Assembly: GCA_034660735.1 (NCBI GenBank)
Contig: JAYEJQ010000069.1
Coordinates: 1 to 8,231 of the forward strand
Length of the DNA stretch: 8,231 bases
DNA from: JAGLTA01 sp034660735
GTDB lineage: Bacteria > Patescibacteriota > Patescibacteriia > JAACEG01
Direction: 5' to 3'
A model generated the notes under the pieces. The model made no database searches, had not been told where the DNA came from, and saw only the letters and a program-made list of their open reading frames with translations. Every line of letters begins with the position of its first letter. Within the stretch, counting starts at the first letter, position 1. This document shows positions 5,541-8,231 of this stretch, one piece after another. The position numbers and the translations under genes were made by a program.

Positions 5541-7127
5541 ATGCGTCCAAAACCTACAGTTTTAATTATTTTAGATGGGTGGGGAGTTGCTCCTCATTAT
5601 TCTGGAAATGCGATCACTATTGCTGATCCGCAATTTTTTGGTTATTTGTCTAATAATTTTCCAACAGCTGTTTTACAAGCTTCAGGAGAAGCAGTCGGTT
5701 TGGCGTGGAATGAAGTTGGTAATTCTGAAGTGGGGCATTTGAATATTGGTTCAGGAAGAATTGTTTATCAAAATTTAACGAAAATTTCTAAATCAATAGA
5801 GGAATATACTTTTTATAAAAATAAAGCTTTAAATAGCGCTTTTGAGCACGCTAAAGGCAATAATTCAAAAATTCATCTTTTAGGTCTGCTTTCAAGCGGA
5901 GGAGTTCATAGTTATCTAAGCCATCTATATGCTTTGTTGGAAATGGCAAAAAGGCAAAATTTTACAGAGGTATATATCCATTTAATTTTAGACGGCCGCG
6001 ACAGTCAATATAATGAAGGAATTAATTTAGTTTCCCGCTTAATAAATAAATTAGATAATATGAAGATCGGCAAAATAGCCACTCTTTCTGGTCGATCGTA
6101 TGCTATGGACAGGGATAATAATTGGGAAAGGATTGAAAAAGCTTATTCTGCTATAGTAAACGGAAAGTCCGACAGATATAATAAAGATCCAATAAGTATT
6201 ATTGATAAATCGTATCAGGAAAATAATTTTGACGAGGAATTTATTCCGACGGTTATTACTGACAGCGATAAAAATCCGATTGCGAAGGTTGAAGATAATG
6301 ATTCAGTTATTTTTTTTAATTTTAGGAGCGATCGGGCAAGACAATTAACTAAAGCGTTTAGTCTGCCCGCTTTTGATAAATTTAACAGGGAGCATTATTT
6401 AACTAATCTCAAATTTGTCACTTTTACGGAATATGAAAAAAATTTGCCGGTTGAGGTCGCGTTTCCAAGAGAAGAAATTAAAAATCCTCTCGCTAAAGTT
6501 ATCAGCGATAATAAATTAACACAGTTGCATATTGCCGAAACGGAAAAATACGCCCATATTACATATTTTTTTAATGGCGGAAAAGAAGAGCCGTTTTTAG
6601 GCGAAGATAATGTCATAATACCTTCGCCAAAAACCGCAAGTTATGACCAGATTCCTGAAATGTCAGCTAAACTCATAACACAAAGAGTTATTAAAGATGT
6701 GATGGCTGATAAGTATGATTTTATAGCGATAAATTTTGCCAATTCTGATATGGTAGGACATACTGGCAATCTTGAGGCGGCTGTGAAAGCTATTAAATTT
6801 CTTGATGGCTGTTTACAGGAAATCGTTGAGCTTATTTTAGCAAAAAATGGAGCCGCGATTATTATCGCTGATCATGGCAACTCAGAAGAGATGATTGACA
6901 AGCAAAGCGCTGAAATTATTAAGGAGCATAGTAATAATCCAGTTCCGATTATTGTTGTTAAAAATGATTTAAAAGGCGATAGCGTTGGTTTTTTATCACC
7001 GCTTAAAAATAAAAGCAGTTTAAGCGATTTACAGCCGTCTGGGGTATTGTCAGATGTAGCCCCAACCATTTTAAAAATAATGGAAATCCCAAAACCGCCA
7101 GAAATAACAGGAATATCGTTAGTTTAA
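5541..7127 (+). CDS. gpmI: 2,3-bisphosphoglycerate-independent phosphoglycerate mutase, second paralogue
   Basis: A second complete mutase of 528 residues with the same reaction predicted, closer to the canonical bacterial form. It has D12 in LDGWG, catalytic S62 in GNSEVGHLNIGSGR, H123 in SGGVHS, D151/R153/D154 in LDGRD, R191 and R197 in AMDRDNNWER, R262 and R265 in FRSDRARQ, K336 in AETEKYAH, D403 and H407 in NSDMVGHTG, D444 and H445 in ADHGN, and H463 in EHSNNPVP. Numbering matches the classical Geobacillus enzyme at S62 and H123. The final metal-site segment is EHS instead of the usual TAHT. A polar insertion (about 475-499) precedes the SDVAPTILKIMEIPKPPEITG terminus. It follows the first mutase on the same strand, is only moderately similar to it, and is followed after 7 bp by a glycosyltransferase, suggesting one transcript. 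Whether both mutases are used at once is unknown. Confidence 0.95.
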   Translation: MRPKPTVLIILDGWGVAPHYSGNAITIADPQFFGYLSNNFPTAVLQASGEAVGLAWNEVGNSEVGHLNIGSGRIVYQNLTKISKSIEEYTFYKNKALNSAFEHAKGNNSKIHLLGLLSSGGVHSYLSHLYALLEMAKRQNFTEVYIHLILDGRDSQYNEGINLVSRLINKLDNMKIGKIATLSGRSYAMDRDNNWERIEKAYSAIVNGKSDRYNKDPISIIDKSYQENNFDEEFIPTVITDSDKNPIAKVEDNDSVIFFNFRSDRARQLTKAFSLPAFDKFNREHYLTNLKFVTFTEYEKNLPVEVAFPREEIKNPLAKVISDNKLTQLHIAETEKYAHITYFFNGGKEEPFLGEDNVIIPSPKTASYDQIPEMSAKLITQRVIKDVMADKYDFIAINFANSDMVGHTGNLEAAVKAIKFLDGCLQEIVELILAKNGAAIIIADHGNSEEMIDKQSAEIIKEHSNNPVPIIVVKNDLKGDSVGFLSPLKNKSSLSDLQPSGVLSDVAPTILKIMEIPKPPEITGISLV

Positions 7128-7134
7128 CACAACA

Positions 7135-8231
7135 ATGAAAAAAATTTTAATTATAGTAACAAAAGGTGATATCGGAGGAGCGCAAGTTTCGGTTTTAAAT
7201 TTAGCACGCGAATTAAAAAATCGTGGTTTTGATATTTGCGTTGGATTTGGAAAAGGCGATTTTTTAAAAAATGAACTAAAAAAAGAGAATATAAAATTTG
7301 TCCGATTTCAAAATTTAAAACGGACGCGCAATTTTTTAGCGAATGTTTTTTTTATTTTTGAAATCAGAAAGTTTTTAAGCAAATATAATTTCGATATTGT
7401 CCATTTTAACAGTTCTAACGCGCTTTTTGGCGCAATTGGCGCAAAATTTTTACAATTTAAGCCAAAAACAATTTTTACTTTTCACGGTCTCTCTGTTTTG
7501 GATGGAAATTATCAAACAAATAAAGCATTGAAACTTGTTTATTGCTGGTTTTTTAGAATTTTTCTTATTTTTATTGACAGACCTGTTTTTGTGAGCCAAA
7601 AAAATTTAGATGTTGCTTTGAAAATCAAACTTGTTGAAAAAGGAAATTTGATTTACAACGGACTTAATTTTACTGAACAAAATTTTTATTCAGCAGAAGA
7701 AGCGAGAGAGTATTTTCAAAAAAGAGCAAGAATTAATTTGCAAAATAAATTTATAATTGGATCAATTGGAAGACTATCTTATGCTAAAAATTACGAATTT
7801 TTAATCTCTACTTTTCCTGAAATTTTAAAAATTAGAAAAGACGCTATTTGTTTAATTATAGGAGAGGGCAACGAAAGAAAAAAGTATGAAAATTTAATTC
7901 GCAAATTAAATTTAAAAGAAAAAGTTTTTTTAATAGGAGAGACTAAAAATGCTTATCAATATCTTAAATTATTTAATCTGTTTGTTTTGCCGTCAAGATA
8001 TGAAGGACTGCCGATTGTCTTAATAGAAGCGCTTTTTGCCACAATTCCAATTTTAGCGAGCGATGTTGGCGGGAATAGCGAAATTTTAAATAATTCAAAA
8101 TACCAACTTTATAGATTAAATGATAAAAACGATTTTTTAAATAAATTTAAGAATATTGCTAATAATAAAAATATTTGCGGAAAAATAGCGAATAATAATA
8201 AAATTATGTCAAATAAATTTTTATTAAAAAA
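7135..8231 (+). CDS. GT4-type glycosyltransferase (3' end outside the window)
   Basis: An open frame of 365 codons starts at ATG 7135 and is still open at the window end. The N-terminal Rossmann half begins MKKILIIVTKGDIGGAQVSV, with a glycine-rich donor or acceptor loop, and continues with IVHFNSSNALFGAIGAKF (88-105), TFHG (115-118) and VFVSQ (151-155). The C-terminal GT-B half shows GSIGRLSYAKN (209-219), IIGEGNE (241-247), VFLIGE (264-269) and LPSRYEGLPIVLIEALF (285-301), with the EX7E pair E290 and E298. It ends in SDVGGNSEI (309-317). These are hallmarks of GT4 retaining transferases, which move sugar from a nucleotide-sugar to lipid or glycan acceptors on the cytoplasmic side of the membrane. 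The substrate cannot be told. A hydrophobic stretch at 134-147 may help membrane association. Family members often have about 360-390 residues, so little is probably missing. Its closeness to the mutase gene suggests read-through rather than a shared pathway. Confidence 0.88.
   Translation, partial: MKKILIIVTKGDIGGAQVSVLNLARELKNRGFDICVGFGKGDFLKNELKKENIKFVRFQNLKRTRNFLANVFFIFEIRKFLSKYNFDIVHFNSSNALFGAIGAKFLQFKPKTIFTFHGLSVLDGNYQTNKALKLVYCWFFRIFLIFIDRPVFVSQKNLDVALKIKLVEKGNLIYNGLNFTEQNFYSAEEAREYFQKRARINLQNKFIIGSIGRLSYAKNYEFLISTFPEILKIRKDAICLIIGEGNERKKYENLIRKLNLKEKVFLIGETKNAYQYLKLFNLFVLPSRYEGLPIVLIEALFATIPILASDVGGNSEILNNSKYQLYRLNDKNDFLNKFKNIANNKNICGKIANNNKIMSNKFLLK

Noticed and set aside
936..7127. 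Alternative genetic code with TGA read as glycine or tryptophan
   Set aside because: All conserved genes are full length without in-frame TGA, and tryptophan in conserved motifs is encoded by TGG.

Overview
This is an AT-rich, gene-dense bacterial window with every supported gene on the + strand. It reads as a metagenome-derived contig. Lysine- and asparagine-rich proteins, short spacers, TAA stops on all intact genes, no recognisable Shine-Dalgarno sequence before any start and the AT bias would fit a small-genome lineage such as the Candidate Phyla Radiation (Patescibacteria). That placement is inference; no rRNA or other phylogenetic marker is present. TGA is not read as an amino acid: all genes are full length under the standard bacterial code.

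Positions 1-935 are accessory. The tail of an unidentified upstream gene is followed by a GIY-YIG (T5orf172-like) endonuclease-type protein with a C-terminal DUF4357-like domain. One base later comes a 24-codon stub that looks like the N-terminus of a D12-class adenine DNA methyltransferase, possibly followed by a frame-shifted C-terminal scrap. I read this as the remains of a restriction-modification-like pair whose methyltransferase has been deleted.

Positions 936-7127 are a lower-glycolysis cluster: pgk (1,3-bisphosphoglycerate to 3-phosphoglycerate), eno (2-phosphoglycerate to phosphoenolpyruvate) and two different, adjacent cofactor-independent phosphoglycerate mutases (3-phosphoglycerate to 2-phosphoglycerate). 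Together they cover three consecutive steps, with the mutase step encoded twice. pgk carries an eight-unit heptanucleotide repeat inside its coding sequence, and possibly a second short insertion. A near-consensus sigma70-type promoter overlaps the end of pgk and drives eno through a leader of about 134 nt that can fold and ends in an (ATT)8 tract. A weak terminator-like hairpin lies between eno and the first mutase.

Positions 3644-3997 contain an assembly artefact: 100 N flanked by two identical 127-bp copies of the eno-gpmI junction. The true locus almost certainly has one copy and no gap, giving an eno-gpmI spacer of 58 bp.

From 7135 a GT4-type glycosyltransferase starts 7 bp after the second mutase and runs off the window.

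I found no CRISPR array, tRNA, rRNA, transposase or convincing new multi-gene system. The most informative oddities are the repeat inside pgk, the tandem divergent mutases, the eno leader, the methyltransferase remnant and the scaffolding artefact.
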